A stretch of 64,000 bases of DNA from an uncultured Clostridia bacterium. Lineage in GTDB: Bacteria > Bacillota > Clostridia > Christensenellales > Pumilibacteraceae. A program made the translations under genes and the position numbers. The notes below the pieces were generated by a model, which worked only from the letters and a program-made list of their open reading frames with translations, ran no database searches and was not told where the DNA came from. Each line of letters starts with the position of its first letter. The stretch's first letter is position 1. The stretch lies in assembly GCA_944372345.1 (NCBI GenBank), contig CALVYT010000018.1, positions 27,138 to 91,137 of the forward strand, written 5' to 3'. Shown here one piece after another: positions 7,407 through 18,200 of this stretch.

Positions 7407-7664
7407 GGCACCATATCCGTATAAATGCGGGCAAGCGGTGCGAGCCGTAAAGAAAAGTGAGATATAAGATAAAGACGGCGGCGGGCGAAAATGAATTAAC
7501 GGAACTCGTCTGCCGGAAGCGGCGTGCGCGTTCTGCGTTCCGTGACGGCAGAAGCGCGGGAGATAAACCGTAAATGCGAAAAAACCTTATAAAAAGAGCG
7601 TCGCAGGCGGATAAAATTCTTGCTAAAACGTTTCGGCGGTGGTAAAATAAGTGCGGAGAAATTT
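7407..7664 (+). other. Non-coding stretch between orphan promoter and uvrA, possible decayed regulator start
   Basis: There is no convincing gene here. A GTG-started frame at 7457-7573 (38 codons) begins with GAGATATAAGATAAAG, which resembles the ribosome site and first codons of the first regulator (GAGATATGATCAGGAT) after small deletions. The frame then drifts away and stops. It may be a relic of a lost response regulator. It also contains the probable uvrA promoter region (an A/T-rich TAAAAT at 7643-7648) and the uvrA ribosome site GGAG. Confidence 0.3.
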
Positions 7665-10490
7665 ATGCTGAAATACATCAGGATACGCGGCGCGCGCGAA
7701 AACAATCTGAAAGACGTCGATCTCGACATCCCCCACGACAGTCTGACCGTCTTTACGGGGCTGTCGGGCAGCGGCAAAAGTTCGCTTGCGTTCGATACGA
7801 TATACGCCGAGGGCAAGCGGCGGTATGTGGAGAGCCTGTCGTCGTATGCGCGGCAGTTCCTCGGGATAATGAACAAGCCCGACGTCGAGTCGATAGACGG
7901 GCTTTCTCCCGCCATATCCATAGATCAGAAAACGACGTCGCACAATCCGCGCTCGACGGTGGGCACGGTGACGGAGATATACGACTATCTGCGCCTGCTT
8001 TACGCCAAAGCGGGGGACGTCTACTGCTACAAGTGCGGCAAGCCCGTCACGCAGCAGACGATAGACCAGATAATAGACGCGGTGCTCGCGCTGCCCGACG
8101 GCGCGCGGGTGATGATACTTGCGCCGATAGCGCGCGGCAAAAAAGGAGAATACAAAAAGGAGCTTGCCGCGCTCCGCAAACAGGGCTACGTCCGCGTCAG
8201 GATAGACGGAGAGATCCGCGATCTCGACGAGGACATCTCGCTCGACAAGCAGGTGCGCCATACGATAAGCGTGGTCGTCGACCGCATAAAGATGAAAGAG
8301 GGCATAGAGAAGCGGCTTTCCGACTCGCTCGAAAGCGCGCTCAAACTCGCCGACGGCGTGGTGACAGTGGACGCGGACGGTACGGAAACGCTGTATAACA
8401 CCAAGTATGCCTGCGCGGACTGCGGGGTCTCCGTTCCGGAGATAGAACCCAAGCTGTTCTCGTTCAACTCGCCGTTCGGAGCCTGCCCCGAGTGCGGCGG
8501 ACTGGGATTCAAACAGGTCATAGACCCCGAATTGATCTACGGCGACGGGTCGAAGAGCATACGCGAGGGCGCGATAACCGTTACGGGCTGGAATTTCGAC
8601 TCGGCGAAAACGTCTATGCAGATGTTCACCGCGCTTTCCGAAAAGTACGGTTTTTCTCTCGACGTGCCTTTCCGCGACCTGCCCGAAAACATAAAGAAGA
8701 TATTGCTCTACGGCGACGACACCGAGATCAATATGACCCTTTCCAGCGATAACTACACCTACACCTACAAGCGCAAGTACGAGGGCGTGGTGACCAATCT
8801 TGAACGCCGCTACCGCACGGGCAGCAGCGAATCGGTGCGCCGCGAGATAGAAAAATACCTGCGTGACCTGCCGTGCTCCGTGTGCGGCGGCAAGCGGCTG
8901 CGCCCCGAGGCGCTGTCCGTCAGGGTGGGCGGAATGAACATTTACGAAATGTGCGCCATGCCCGTGGGCGAGCTGGCGAAACTGCTGTCGGCTCTGACGC
9001 TCGACAAGTCCCGCTCGCTCATCGCCGCGCCCATACTCAAAGAAGTAAACGCGCGTCTGCGCTTTCTGTGCGACGTAGGACTGGATTATCTGACGCTCGC
9101 CCGCAGCGCGACGACGCTGTCCGGCGGCGAGGCGCAGCGCATACGGCTCGCAACGCAGATAGGCAGCGGACTGACGGGGGTCGTGTATATCCTCGACGAG
9201 CCGTCCATAGGTCTGCACCAGCGCGACAACGACAGACTGATAAAGACGCTGCGCAGTCTGCGCGACCTCGGCAACACGCTCATCGTCGTCGAGCACGACG
9301 AGGACACGATGCGCGCCGCCGACTTTCTCGTGGACATAGGTCCGGGCGCGGGCGTGCACGGCGGACGGGTAGTGGCGGCGGGAACGCCGGACGAGGTCGC
9401 CGCGAACACCGGTTCGATAACTGGCGACTATCTTTCGGGCAGAAAGAAGATACCCGTCCCCGCGGAGCGCAGACCGTTCGGCGAGCGCAGTCTGAAAATA
9501 ATCGGAGCGCGGCAGAATAATCTCAAAGGCATAGACGTGGAATTTCCGGTAGGGCTGCTGACCGTCGTGACGGGCGTTTCCGGCTCGGGCAAAAGCTCGA
9601 TAGTCAATCAGATACTCTATCCCGCAGTCAGCAACAGGGTCAACGGCAGCCGTCTCGTAGAAGGGAAGTACGACAGGATAGAGGGTATCGAATATCTCGA
9701 CAAGGCGATCTGCATAGACCAGTCGCCGATAGGGCGCACTCCGCGCTCCAACCCCGCGACGTACACGGGCGCGTTCACGCAGATCCGCGAACTGTTCGCG
9801 CGCACGACGGACGCGCAGGAACGCGGCTACGGTCCGGGCAGATTCTCGTTCAACGTCAGGAGCGGCAGGTGCGAGGCGTGCGAGGGCGACGGCATCAAAC
9901 GCATAGAGATGCACTTTATGTCCGACGTATACGTCCCCTGCGAGGTGTGCGGCGGCAAGCGGTATAACAGGGAGACCCTGCAAGTGAAATACCGCGGCAA
10001 GAACATCTACGACGTGCTGGAAATGACGGTGGAGGAAGCCTGCGGATTTTTCGAGAACCAGCCGGGGATATATACCAAGATAAAGACGCTCTACGACGTC
10101 GGGCTGGGTTATATCAAGCTCGGTCAGTCCGCGACGACGCTGTCCGGCGGCGAGGCGCAGCGCGTCAAGCTCGCGACGGAGCTTTCCAAACGCTCGACGT
10201 CCGGGACGCTGTACGTCCTCGACGAGCCTACGACGGGTCTGCATTCGGACGATGTGGCAAAGCTGATAAACATACTGTCCCGCCTCGTCGCGTCGGGCAA
10301 TACCGTCATCGTCATCGAGCACAATCTCGACGTGATCAAGACCGCCGACTGGGTGATAGACGTCGGTCCCGAGGGAGGAGACGCGGGCGGACGGATAGTG
10401 ACCTGCGGCACGCCCGAACAGGTGGCGAAGTGCGAAAAGTCGTATACGGGAATGTTCCTGAAACGTCTGCTCGCGCGCGGAACGGAATAA
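7665..10490 (+). CDS. uvrA: Excinuclease ABC subunit A
   Basis: The damage-recognition ATPase of nucleotide excision repair, 941 residues and full family length. Two ABC ATPase halves are seen: the first Walker A is [19 protein letters not shown] near residue 35, and the second is [17 protein letters not shown] near residue 640. Signature [12 protein letters not shown] occurs near 490 and [12 protein letters not shown] near 830. Zinc-binding cysteine pairs are present ([34 protein letters not shown]). The ATG at 7665 has GGAG eight bases upstream; longer in-frame starts have no ribosome site. uvrB and uvrC are not in the window. It is followed 22 bases later by the HAD gene, probably in one operon. 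Confidence 0.97.
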   Translation: MLKYIRIRGARENNLKDVDLDIPHDSLTVFTGLSGSGKSSLAFDTIYAEGKRRYVESLSSYARQFLGIMNKPDVESIDGLSPAISIDQKTTSHNPRSTVGTVTEIYDYLRLLYAKAGDVYCYKCGKPVTQQTIDQIIDAVLALPDGARVMILAPIARGKKGEYKKELAALRKQGYVRVRIDGEIRDLDEDISLDKQVRHTISVVVDRIKMKEGIEKRLSDSLESALKLADGVVTVDADGTETLYNTKYACADCGVSVPEIEPKLFSFNSPFGACPECGGLGFKQVIDPELIYGDGSKSIREGAITVTGWNFDSAKTSMQMFTALSEKYGFSLDVPFRDLPENIKKILLYGDDTEINMTLSSDNYTYTYKRKYEGVVTNLERRYRTGSSESVRREIEKYLRDLPCSVCGGKRLRPEALSVRVGGMNIYEMCAMPVGELAKLLSALTLDKSRSLIAAPILKEVNARLRFLCDVGLDYLTLARSATTLSGGEAQRIRLATQIGSGLTGVVYILDEPSIGLHQRDNDRLIKTLRSLRDLGNTLIVVEHDEDTMRAADFLVDIGPGAGVHGGRVVAAGTPDEVAANTGSITGDYLSGRKKIPVPAERRPFGERSLKIIGARQNNLKGIDVEFPVGLLTVVTGVSGSGKSSIVNQILYPAVSNRVNGSRLVEGKYDRIEGIEYLDKAICIDQSPIGRTPRSNPATYTGAFTQIRELFARTTDAQERGYGPGRFSFNVRSGRCEACEGDGIKRIEMHFMSDVYVPCEVCGGKRYNRETLQVKYRGKNIYDVLEMTVEEACGFFENQPGIYTKIKTLYDVGLGYIKLGQSATTLSGGEAQRVKLATELSKRSTSGTLYVLDEPTTGLHSDDVAKLINILSRLVASGNTVIVIEHNLDVIKTADWVIDVGPEGGDAGGRIVTCGTPEQVAKCEKSYTGMFLKRLLARGTE

Positions 10491-10512
10491 ATTTTTTCAA
10501 GAGGATAAACAT

Positions 10513-11136
10513 ATGAAAAACACGATACTGTTCGATCTCGACGGTACGCTGCTCGACACGCTGACGGACCTGACCGCGTCCGTCAACCACGCGCTCCGCG
10601 AGGTCGGTCTGCCGGAGCGGACTGCGGACGAGGTGCGGTCGTACCTCGGCGACGGCTACGTCCTGCTTATGCGGCGGGCGTGCGGCGGGGAGAACGCGAG
10701 GGCGCTGGAAATTTTCTCGGCATACTACGCCGAGCACCTCGAAGACAACACGAAGCCGTATCCCGGAGTGACGGACGCGCTCGCCGCGCTTGCCGCCAAG
10801 GGACGGAAAATGGCGGTCGTTTCCAACAAGGGCGACGCGGCGGTGCAGCAGCTCTGCGCCCGTTTTTTCGCGCCGCACGTCACGACGTATTTCGGCGTGG
10901 GCAACGGTCTGCGCAAGAAACCCGAACCGGATATGCTGCTGGCGGCGATGAAAGCGCTCGGCAGCGAAAAGGAGGACTGCGTTATGGTGGGCGACGGCGA
11001 GCCGGACATAGCGATGGCGCGCGCTGCGGGGATAGACATAGTGAACGTGACGTGGGGTTTCCGCACGAAACGGCAGCTGGAAAAAGCGGGGGGAAAGACG
11101 TTCCTTTCCGATCCCGGAATGCTTGCGGAGCTTTGA
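10513..11136 (+). CDS. HAD-IA phosphatase, phosphoglycolate phosphatase-like
   Basis: A 207-residue HAD hydrolase with an alpha-helical cap. Motif I is FDLDGTLLDT (nucleophile Asp8, acid Asp10), motif II VVSNKG near residue 102, motif III lysine in RKKPEPDM near residue 140, and motif IV VGDGEPDIAMA near residue 160. Family members dephosphorylate 2-phosphoglycolate, pyrophosphate or sugar phosphates, so the exact substrate is not decided by sequence. Placed after uvrA, it could detoxify phosphoglycolate released from DNA 3' ends, but this is inference. The ATG follows AAGAGGATAAAC. The stop lies one base before the typA start codon. Confidence 0.85.
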   Translation: MKNTILFDLDGTLLDTLTDLTASVNHALREVGLPERTADEVRSYLGDGYVLLMRRACGGENARALEIFSAYYAEHLEDNTKPYPGVTDALAALAAKGRKMAVVSNKGDAAVQQLCARFFAPHVTTYFGVGNGLRKKPEPDMLLAAMKALGSEKEDCVMVGDGEPDIAMARAAGIDIVNVTWGFRTKRQLEKAGGKTFLSDPGMLAEL

Positions 11137-11137
11137 T

Positions 11138-12967
11138 ATGATAAACGAAAAGATAAGGAACGTAGCGATAATAGCGCACGTCGATCACGGCAAAACTACG
11201 CTCGTCGACCAGATGCTGAAGCAGGGCGGAGCGTTCCGTTCGGGACAGACTGTCGCCGAGCGCGTGATGGACTCGGGCGACCTCGAACGCGAGAGGGGGA
11301 TAACCATACTCGCAAAGAACACGTCCGTGCATTATAACGGATATAAGATCAACGTCGTCGACACCCCGGGACACGCGGATTTCGGCGGCGAAGTGGAGCG
11401 CATACTCAAAATGGTCAACGGCGTGGTGCTGCTCGTGGACGCGTTCGAGGGCACTATGCCGCAGACGCGTTTCGTGCTCGAACACGCGCTCTCCCTCGGA
11501 CTGCCCGCCGTCATCGTCGTGAACAAAATGGACCGTCCCGACGCCCGCCCCGCGGAAGTCGTCGACGAAGTGCTCGAACTGTTGCTCGACCTCGGTGCGG
11601 ACGACGACCAGCTCGACAGCCCGATAGTGTATTGCAGCGCGCGGCAGGGCATAGCGTCGACCGACCCCGAAAAGCCGGGCGTCGATCTGACCGCGCTTTT
11701 CGACGCGATAATATCGCATATCCCGCCTCCCGAGGGCGACGAGAACGCGCCCGTACAGATGCTCGTATCCGCGCTCGACTATTCCGATTACGTCGGCAGC
11801 ATAGGCATAGGGCGGATAGAACGCGGCAGTCTGACGCAGGGTCAACCGGTCGTGCTTGTAAATTTTCACGGCACGCACCCGCCCGTCCGCGCCAGGGTGA
11901 CGAATATGTATATGTTCGAGGGGCTTGCGCGCACGCCTGCGGCAACGGCGACGGTAGGCGACATAGTGTGCGTCAGCGGCGTCGAGGGCGTGACGATAGG
12001 CGACACTCTGTGCGACCCCGAATGCCCCGAGCCGGTGGAGTTCCCGAAGATAAGCGAGCCGGGCGTGGAGATGACGTTTATGGTCAACGACTCGCCGTTC
12101 GCGGGCAAGGAGGGCAGGTTCGTGACGAGCCGCCACCTGCGCGACAGGCTTTACCGCGAGGCAATCAAGGACGTTTCTCTCCGCGTTTCCGACGGGGAAA
12201 CGGCGGATTCGTTCGTCGTGCGCGGGCGCGGGGAAATGCACCTTTCCGTGCTGATAGAGAGCATGCGCCGCGAGGGCTACGAGTTCCAGGTATCCATGCC
12301 CAAGGTGCTGTATAAGGAGATAGACGGCGTTATGTGCGAGCCGATAGACCTGTTCGTCGCCGACGTTCCCGAGGACAGCGTGGGCGTGGTGATGGAGAAA
12401 ATGGGCAGGAGAAAAGGCGAGCTGAAAGCCATGACGCCGCGCGGCTCGCGTATGCGCCTCGAATTTTCCGTGCCCGAGCGCGGACTGTTCGGGTATAAGT
12501 CGGAATTCCTGACGGACACCAAGGGCGAGGGCATAATGAACTCGGTGTTCGAAGAATACGGACCTTACCGCGGCGAGATAGACCGCCGCACCGCTGGCGC
12601 GCTCGTCGCGCACGAAACGGGCGAATCGATAACCTACGGACTGTTCAACGCGCAGGAACGCGGACCGCTGTTCATCGGACCGGGCGTGCGCGTGTATCAG
12701 GGTATGGTCGTCGGCGAATCCCCCAAAGGCGAGGACATCACCGTCAACGTGTGCAAGCGCAAGCAGCTGACGAACACCCGTTCGTCAGCGAGCGACGAGG
12801 CGCTGCGCCTCGTGCCGCACATAAAGCTCAGCCTCGAACAGTGCATAGAGTTTCTGGCGGACGACGAACTGCTCGAAGTCACGCCGCAGTCGCTGCGTAT
12901 CAGAAAGCGCATTCTCGACACCGAGCAGCGTATGAAAGATTGGGCGAAACGCCGCAAGAGCGGCTGA
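11138..12967 (+). CDS. typA: Ribosome-associated translational GTPase TypA/BipA
   Basis: A 609-residue GTPase of the elongation-factor family that binds the 70S ribosome and helps 50S assembly and stress adaptation. G1 is AHVDHGKTTLVDQML near residue 15, switch GDLERERGITILAKN near 45, G3 DTPGHADFGGEV near 75 and G4 VVNKMDRPDARP near 130. EF-G-like domains III and V follow, then the BipA-specific C-terminal domain (RSSASDEALRLVPHIKLSLEQ). Full length. ATG 11138 is chosen because GCGGAG lies before it. The third gene of the uvrA-HAD-typA run. Confidence 0.96.
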   Translation: MINEKIRNVAIIAHVDHGKTTLVDQMLKQGGAFRSGQTVAERVMDSGDLERERGITILAKNTSVHYNGYKINVVDTPGHADFGGEVERILKMVNGVVLLVDAFEGTMPQTRFVLEHALSLGLPAVIVVNKMDRPDARPAEVVDEVLELLLDLGADDDQLDSPIVYCSARQGIASTDPEKPGVDLTALFDAIISHIPPPEGDENAPVQMLVSALDYSDYVGSIGIGRIERGSLTQGQPVVLVNFHGTHPPVRARVTNMYMFEGLARTPAATATVGDIVCVSGVEGVTIGDTLCDPECPEPVEFPKISEPGVEMTFMVNDSPFAGKEGRFVTSRHLRDRLYREAIKDVSLRVSDGETADSFVVRGRGEMHLSVLIESMRREGYEFQVSMPKVLYKEIDGVMCEPIDLFVADVPEDSVGVVMEKMGRRKGELKAMTPRGSRMRLEFSVPERGLFGYKSEFLTDTKGEGIMNSVFEEYGPYRGEIDRRTAGALVAHETGESITYGLFNAQERGPLFIGPGVRVYQGMVVGESPKGEDITVNVCKRKQLTNTRSSASDEALRLVPHIKLSLEQCIEFLADDELLEVTPQSLRIRKRILDTEQRMKDWAKRRKSG

Positions 12968-12984
12968 CGCGGGCGGTAATGCGG

Positions 12985-13014
12985 TTGACAAACGCCGGCA
13001 CATTGTGAGATAAT
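12985..13014 (+). promoter_or_regulatory. Promoter of the second LytTR/GHKL pair
   Basis: TTGACA (12985-12990), 18 bases, GATAAT (13009-13014), about 33 bases before the regulator ATG. It is not part of the 89-bp repeat shared by the first pair. Confidence 0.65.
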
Positions 13015-13047
13015 AGACGAAAGAACGGCATATGGGGCGGTGGTGGA

Positions 13048-13758
13048 ATGATAAGAATAGCGTTAATAGAAGATGAAAGCGAAGCGAAAGATCTGTTCGT
13101 GGCCAATCTCGACAGGTACTCGAAAGAGCACGGGATCGGATTTACCGTCGCGCATTTCTGTAACGCGATGACGTTCCTCGAAAGCTACAAGCCCGTCTAC
13201 GACATAGTGTTTATGGATATCAGAATGCCGGATATGAACGGGCTGGACGCGGCGCACCGTCTGCGGCAGCTCGATCCGTCCGTGATACTGATATTCCTGA
13301 CCAATCTGTCGCAGTACGCGGTCAGGGGGTATGAGGTGAACGCGCTGGATTTTATCGTCAAACCCATCTCGTACTATGTGCTCGTGCTCAAACTCGAACG
13401 CGCGTTGCACCGCCTCGAAAATGAAGGGGGGGGGGCAGAGATAACGGTATCTGTCGACGACGTCATCGTAAAGGTGCGCGCCGTCGATCTGAAATACGCC
13501 GAAGTGCAGGGGCACAGCCTTATCTGTCATACGACGAAAGGCGATTACCGCTCTTACGGCTCGCTTAAAAAGATAGAGGAGATGCTCGGCAGGTCGGATT
13601 TCGTCCGCTGCAACGCGTGCTATCTCGTCAATCTCAAATACGTTACGTCCATACGCGGCTCGACGGTATATCTCGGTGACGTCGGGCTGCCTATCTCGCA
13701 TTCCAAACGCAAAGATTTTGTCCGCAGCGTCAACAACTATATGGGGTGGTGCGGGTGA
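13048..13758 (+). CDS. LytTR-family response regulator with poly-G linker (second pair)
   Basis: A 236-residue paralogue of the regulator at 5169. The receiver domain (1-120) has acidic residues EDE at 8-10, Asp57 in VFMDIRMPD, IFLTNLSQYAV and VKPI. The LytTR domain (about 135-230) reads DLKYAEVQGHSLICHTT, then FVRCNACYLVNLKYVTSI and PISHSKRKDFV. The linker E-N-E-G-G-G-A is encoded by a run of ten G (13426-13435). A slip of one base would leave an intact receiver but destroy the DNA-binding half. GGTGGTGGA precedes the ATG. The stop overlaps the kinase start (TGATG). The likely targets are the GH3/lipoprotein genes immediately downstream, by position only. Confidence 0.93.
   Translation: MIRIALIEDESEAKDLFVANLDRYSKEHGIGFTVAHFCNAMTFLESYKPVYDIVFMDIRMPDMNGLDAAHRLRQLDPSVILIFLTNLSQYAVRGYEVNALDFIVKPISYYVLVLKLERALHRLENEGGGAEITVSVDDVIVKVRAVDLKYAEVQGHSLICHTTKGDYRSYGSLKKIEEMLGRSDFVRCNACYLVNLKYVTSIRGSTVYLGDVGLPISHSKRKDFVRSVNNYMGWCG
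13426..13435 (+). repeat. Ten-base G homopolymer inside a response-regulator gene
   Basis: Ten consecutive G encode three glycines (residues 127-129) between the receiver and LytTR domains. Such tracts are typical of slipped-strand phase variation; the assembled length keeps the gene in frame. Confidence 0.9.
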
Positions 13759-15101
13759 TGTTCGGGGAGTCGCAGCTTTTCTGGTATAAGATAGTGTTTA
13801 TGGCGGAGCTGCTCCTGTCCGAAAGTATGTTCGTCTGCCGGCTCAAAAGGCGCAGGCTGTTCGTCCTGCGGCTCGCCGCCGCGCTGACCGTGCTGTTTGC
13901 GCTCGCGGTCTTTTTTCCGTTGTTTGAATGGAGCTATAACGCGGCGTATGCGTCCGTGCTGTTCATAACGCTGTTCGTCGCGACGCTGGGCGCGATCGCG
14001 TTCTGTTTCCGCGAACCGTTCGTCAATATCCTGTTCTGCGGCGTGGCGGCGTATTCCGTCCAGCACATAGCGTTCCAGTTCTACAACCTGATAATAAACG
14101 CTTTCGGGCTGGCGGGCGGCGCGCCGACGAATATCTACGGCGAAACGTCGGGCTCGTACTACAATATCTTTACGGGTATGATATATCTCGTGTCCTACTC
14201 TATGGTATACTGGCTGATGACGGTGCTGTTCGCGCGCAGAATAGAAAAGAACAGCGATATGCGCATACGCAGCGTGTCGTTTCTGCTGCTCATCGGATTT
14301 ACGGTGCTCGTGTGCGTCGTGCTGAACGCGGTGATAACGTATATCAATTACGACGTGTACAACGCGACGCTGACGGTATGCACGGAGATCTCGATGATCA
14401 TCAGCTGCATACTCGCGCTGTCCGTGCAGTTCGGACTGCTGTCCAACCGCGAGATAAAGACGGAGCTGGACAACGTATACCACCTTTGGCACCAGGAGCA
14501 GAAGCAGTTCGCGCAGACCAAGGCGAACATAGACCTCATCAACACCAAGTGCCACGATATGAAATACCAGATCCGCAGGATAGGTATGACGGGCGCGGTT
14601 TCCGAGACTGCGATGCGCGAGATAGAGGAAACGATAAACATATACGACTCGGCGGTCAAGACGGGCAACGCCGCTCTCGACGTGATACTGACGGAAAAGA
14701 GCCTGCTCTGCAACGCCAACAAGATAACTTTTACCGTTGTGGCGGACGGCGCGGGGCTGTCGTTTATGAACGAGGCGGACCTGTATACGTTGTTCGGCAA
14801 CGCCATAGACAACGCGGCGGAAGCCGTGATGAAGCTGCCCGAGGAAAAGCGGGTCATCAGCCTGACGACGGGGGAAACGGGCGAGCTGTTCTCCGTCAAT
14901 ATCCGCAATTTCTACCGCGGCTCCGTGTCCTTCGAGGGCGGTCTGCCCGTGACGACGAAAGGCGACTCCGACTATCACGGGTTCGGGATGAAGAGCATTA
15001 AGCGCATAGTGGAGAAGTACGGCGGAGATCTGTCCGTCGTCGCCGAGGACGGAGTGTTCAATCTGAATATGCTTTTCGTCGCCGGCGGAGTACGGTTATG
15101 A
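13758..15101 (+). CDS. Membrane GHKL sensor histidine kinase (second pair)
   Basis: A 447-residue kinase paralogous to the one at 5887. Six predicted membrane helices occupy residues 1-220, then a coiled linker. The phosphoacceptor is His266 (KCHDMKYQIRRI), the N-box GNAIDNAAEAVMKL near residue 345 and the G-box YHGFGMKSIKRIVEKYGG near residue 415. ATG 13758 overlaps the regulator's TGA, and GGGGTGG upstream inside the regulator gene serves as ribosome site. Lack of a periplasmic domain suggests sensing within or close to the membrane. The next gene, 148 bases on with its own promoter, is the GH3 enzyme. Confidence 0.92.
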   Translation: MFGESQLFWYKIVFMAELLLSESMFVCRLKRRRLFVLRLAAALTVLFALAVFFPLFEWSYNAAYASVLFITLFVATLGAIAFCFREPFVNILFCGVAAYSVQHIAFQFYNLIINAFGLAGGAPTNIYGETSGSYYNIFTGMIYLVSYSMVYWLMTVLFARRIEKNSDMRIRSVSFLLLIGFTVLVCVVLNAVITYINYDVYNATLTVCTEISMIISCILALSVQFGLLSNREIKTELDNVYHLWHQEQKQFAQTKANIDLINTKCHDMKYQIRRIGMTGAVSETAMREIEETINIYDSAVKTGNAALDVILTEKSLLCNANKITFTVVADGAGLSFMNEADLYTLFGNAIDNAAEAVMKLPEEKRVISLTTGETGELFSVNIRNFYRGSVSFEGGLPVTTKGDSDYHGFGMKSIKRIVEKYGGDLSVVAEDGVFNLNMLFVAGGVRL

Positions 15102-15130
15102 CGGCAAACGGTCGAGTTGCGTCGCCCGTA

Positions 15131-15159
15131 TTGAAACGGGGGAGCATATCGTTTAGAAT
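15131..15159 (+). promoter_or_regulatory. Promoter of the first GH3-lipoprotein operon
   Basis: TTGAAA (15131-15136), 17 bases, TAGAAT (15154-15159), followed directly by GACGGCG. The same AATGACGGCG string spans the -10 of the second GH3 gene (35415-35424), suggesting related control. Confidence 0.6.
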
Positions 15160-15249
15160 GACGGCGTGGTATGAAGGCGTACCGCGTCGTTTCCTTTTTG
15201 CGGCAGGTACGGCGCGCGCCGGACGCCAAATAAGTAAAAGGAGATAAAG

Positions 15250-18200
15250 ATGAAAAAAACAGTAGTCAGAGCGATATGTTTCACCGTTATGGGGCTTATT
15301 TTCGCCGCCGTTCTCGCGGGAAACATAGTAGCGGCGCATTTCAGCGATCTGATAACCGAAGTCTTTCACGGCGCGGGCATCTCTTACGAGGGAGAGAACG
15401 TCGAGCAGGCTTTGGAGTTTTCCGATCAGCTGTGCCGCGAGATGACGGAAGAGGGCATAATTTTGCTCGAAAACAAGGAGACGGACGGCAAAGCCGCTCT
15501 TCCGCTCACGGAGGACGAAGCGAAGAAAGTCAACGTGTTCGGCTGGGCTGGCAGCGACGGCGGCTGGATATTCGGCAGCGACGGCTCGGCTAACTCCAAC
15601 AGCGGAACGAGCCGCGCCAAGGTCAAGATGCTGACTGCCGCGCTCTCCGAATCTGGCATGGAGTACAACACCGAGATAATGGATATGTACACCGCTTTCC
15701 GCGACAAGAGAGCGGGCGTCCGCGCGCTTCAAGGCGATCCCGATTTCTATATGCTGATAGAGCCTGGCAAGGACGCGTACGAAGCTGAGGGAGAGAACGG
15801 AAAGACGATGCTCGAAAATGCGAAGGAATTTTCCGACGTCGCGATCGTCGTCCTCGGCAGAATGGGCGGCGAGGGCACCGACCTGCCTTTTATGCAATAC
15901 CTGAATACGACGGGCAAGTATGAGGTGGGAAGCAATATGCCGACGGACACGTCCCGCACCTATCTCGACGTTTCGACATACGAGGAGGATCTGCTCGATC
16001 TCGTGACCGCCAATTTCGGTAAGGTCATAGTCCTCATCAACACCTGCAACTCGATGAACCTGAATTTCCTCGAGCGTTATGACAACGTAGACGCGGTATT
16101 GCAGGTCAACGGCACGGGTCAGTCGGGAACGTATGCGATCCCCAAGATCCTTCGCGGCGAAGTCGCTCCCTCCGCAAGGACGACGAACACCCAGCCTTAC
16201 GACCTTTCCACCGACCCGACGTTTATGAACGCGGGCGGACGTTCGGCGTCGAAAGGCTATATCACTTACGCGGAAGATATTTACGTCGGTTATAAATGGT
16301 ACGAAACGGCGGACGCCGAGGGTTACTGGGACGACGTGGATAATGAGTACGGCAAAGGCTACGAGGGCGTGGTGCAGTATCCGTTCGGCTACGGACTGAG
16401 CTACACGACGTTCGACTGGCAGATCGAATCGGCAGAACCCGCCGCAGGCTCGTCGATCGCGAAAGAAACCGAAAAGATAAGCGTTCGGGTGCGCGTCACG
16501 AACACGGGCGACGTATCCGGCAGGGACGTCGTGCAGCTGTATTATACTCCGCCTTACACCGTCGGCGGCATAGAGAAGAGCGCGGTCAACCTCGTCGCGT
16601 TTGCCAAAACGAGCGAACTCGAACCCGGCAAGAGCGAGGTGGTGACTCTCGAATTTACGCCTTACGATATGGCGAGCTACGACTGCTACGACAAGAACAC
16701 GAACAGAAACGTCGGCTGGGAGCTCGACCGCGGAACGTATAACGTCTCCGTGCGCAGCGACGCGCATACCGTCAAAGCCGATCCCGACGGCGCGCCTCTG
16801 TCGCTGAACTACAGCGTCGATAAGACGATACGTTTAACGACCGACCCCGTGACGGGCGAGCGCGTCACCAACCGTTTCACGAATTACTCGATCGTCACCA
16901 AGCAGGACGACGGCACGTTCGCGGAAACGGATTATTACGCTTACGGTAACTGCGCGATAGACGGCAGCGACGGCGACGGCGCGGACGTGGTATATCTGTC
17001 CCGCGCGGATTTCGCAGGCACGTTCCCGCGCACTACGCTCGGCAACAGAACGGGCTCGGCGGTATCGTCGTTCACCAATATGGCTTACGACGGTTACGGC
17101 GACGTCGCTATGCCTGCGACGGAAACGGTGAGCGACGAATACGGCAGAATGCTGCTCTATACGACCGAGTCGGGCGGCACGCCGTCGGGCGAACAGCTCA
17201 GGACGGGGGCAGGGCTTAAAATAAACCACGACCTGATGATGACCCTCGGCGCGGATTACGAAGCTCCCGAGTGGAAAGCGCTCGTCGAACAGATGTCGAC
17301 GGACGAGCTTTACGATCTCGTCGGACTCGGCGGCTACCGCACTTACAGCGTTGAGTCGATAGGCAAGAAGTATATGCTGGAAAACGACGGACCGAGCGGG
17401 CTCAACCGCCATATGAACGCGGCGGACGGCGAGCAAAATCCCGACAGAGCGGGCTGGACTATGTTCCCGTCGCCCACGCTGATCGCGAATACATGGAACT
17501 GGTCGGTCGCATACGCTTACGGACTCTCCGTCGGCAACGAGGGGATGGCTACGGGCGTCAGCGGCTGGTACGCTCCGGGCGCGAATATGCAGCGTTCGCC
17601 GTTCGGCGGCAGGAACTGCGAATATTACAGCGAGGACTCGTACCTGTCCGGCGTGATGGCGGCGGAGACCGCCCGCGGCGCGATCAACAACGGTATGAAC
17701 GTCTACGTCAAGCATTACGCAGTCAATGAAACGGAAACGCACAGAAACGAACTTACGACGTGGCTGACCGAGCAGGCGCTGCGCGAGATATATCTCCGTC
17801 CGTTCGAGATCTCCGTCAAGCGCGGACACGCGAACGGTATGATGAGCTCGTTCAACAGGCTGGGCTCGCAGTGGACGGGGTCCAACCACGCGCTGATGAC
17901 GGATATCCTCCGCACCGAGTGGGGATTCCGCGGAGCGGTCGTGACCGACTATTACGACGGCGGCTTTATGAACCTTGACAGGGGACTGCGCGGCGGCAAC
18001 GATCTGTGGCTGACGGGCGGCGGCAGCGCTCCCCGCGGCTGGAACGGCAACGACGCGACGATGGTATCCTGCGCGCAGACGGCTGCGAAAAACATACTGT
18101 TCGCGCGCTGCAACTCGTATTATCTCGCCAATACTCACGACAAGAGCGAGGACGTTATAGTCGCCGACGTGCAGACGGTCGTCGAAGTGGAGGCGCCGTT

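Noticed and set aside
7623..10322. 899-codon open frame on the minus strand opposite uvrA
   Set aside because: Shadow of the codon bias in a G+C-rich gene; low-complexity Arg/Ala/His composition, no ribosome site, and uvrA is complete on the other strand.
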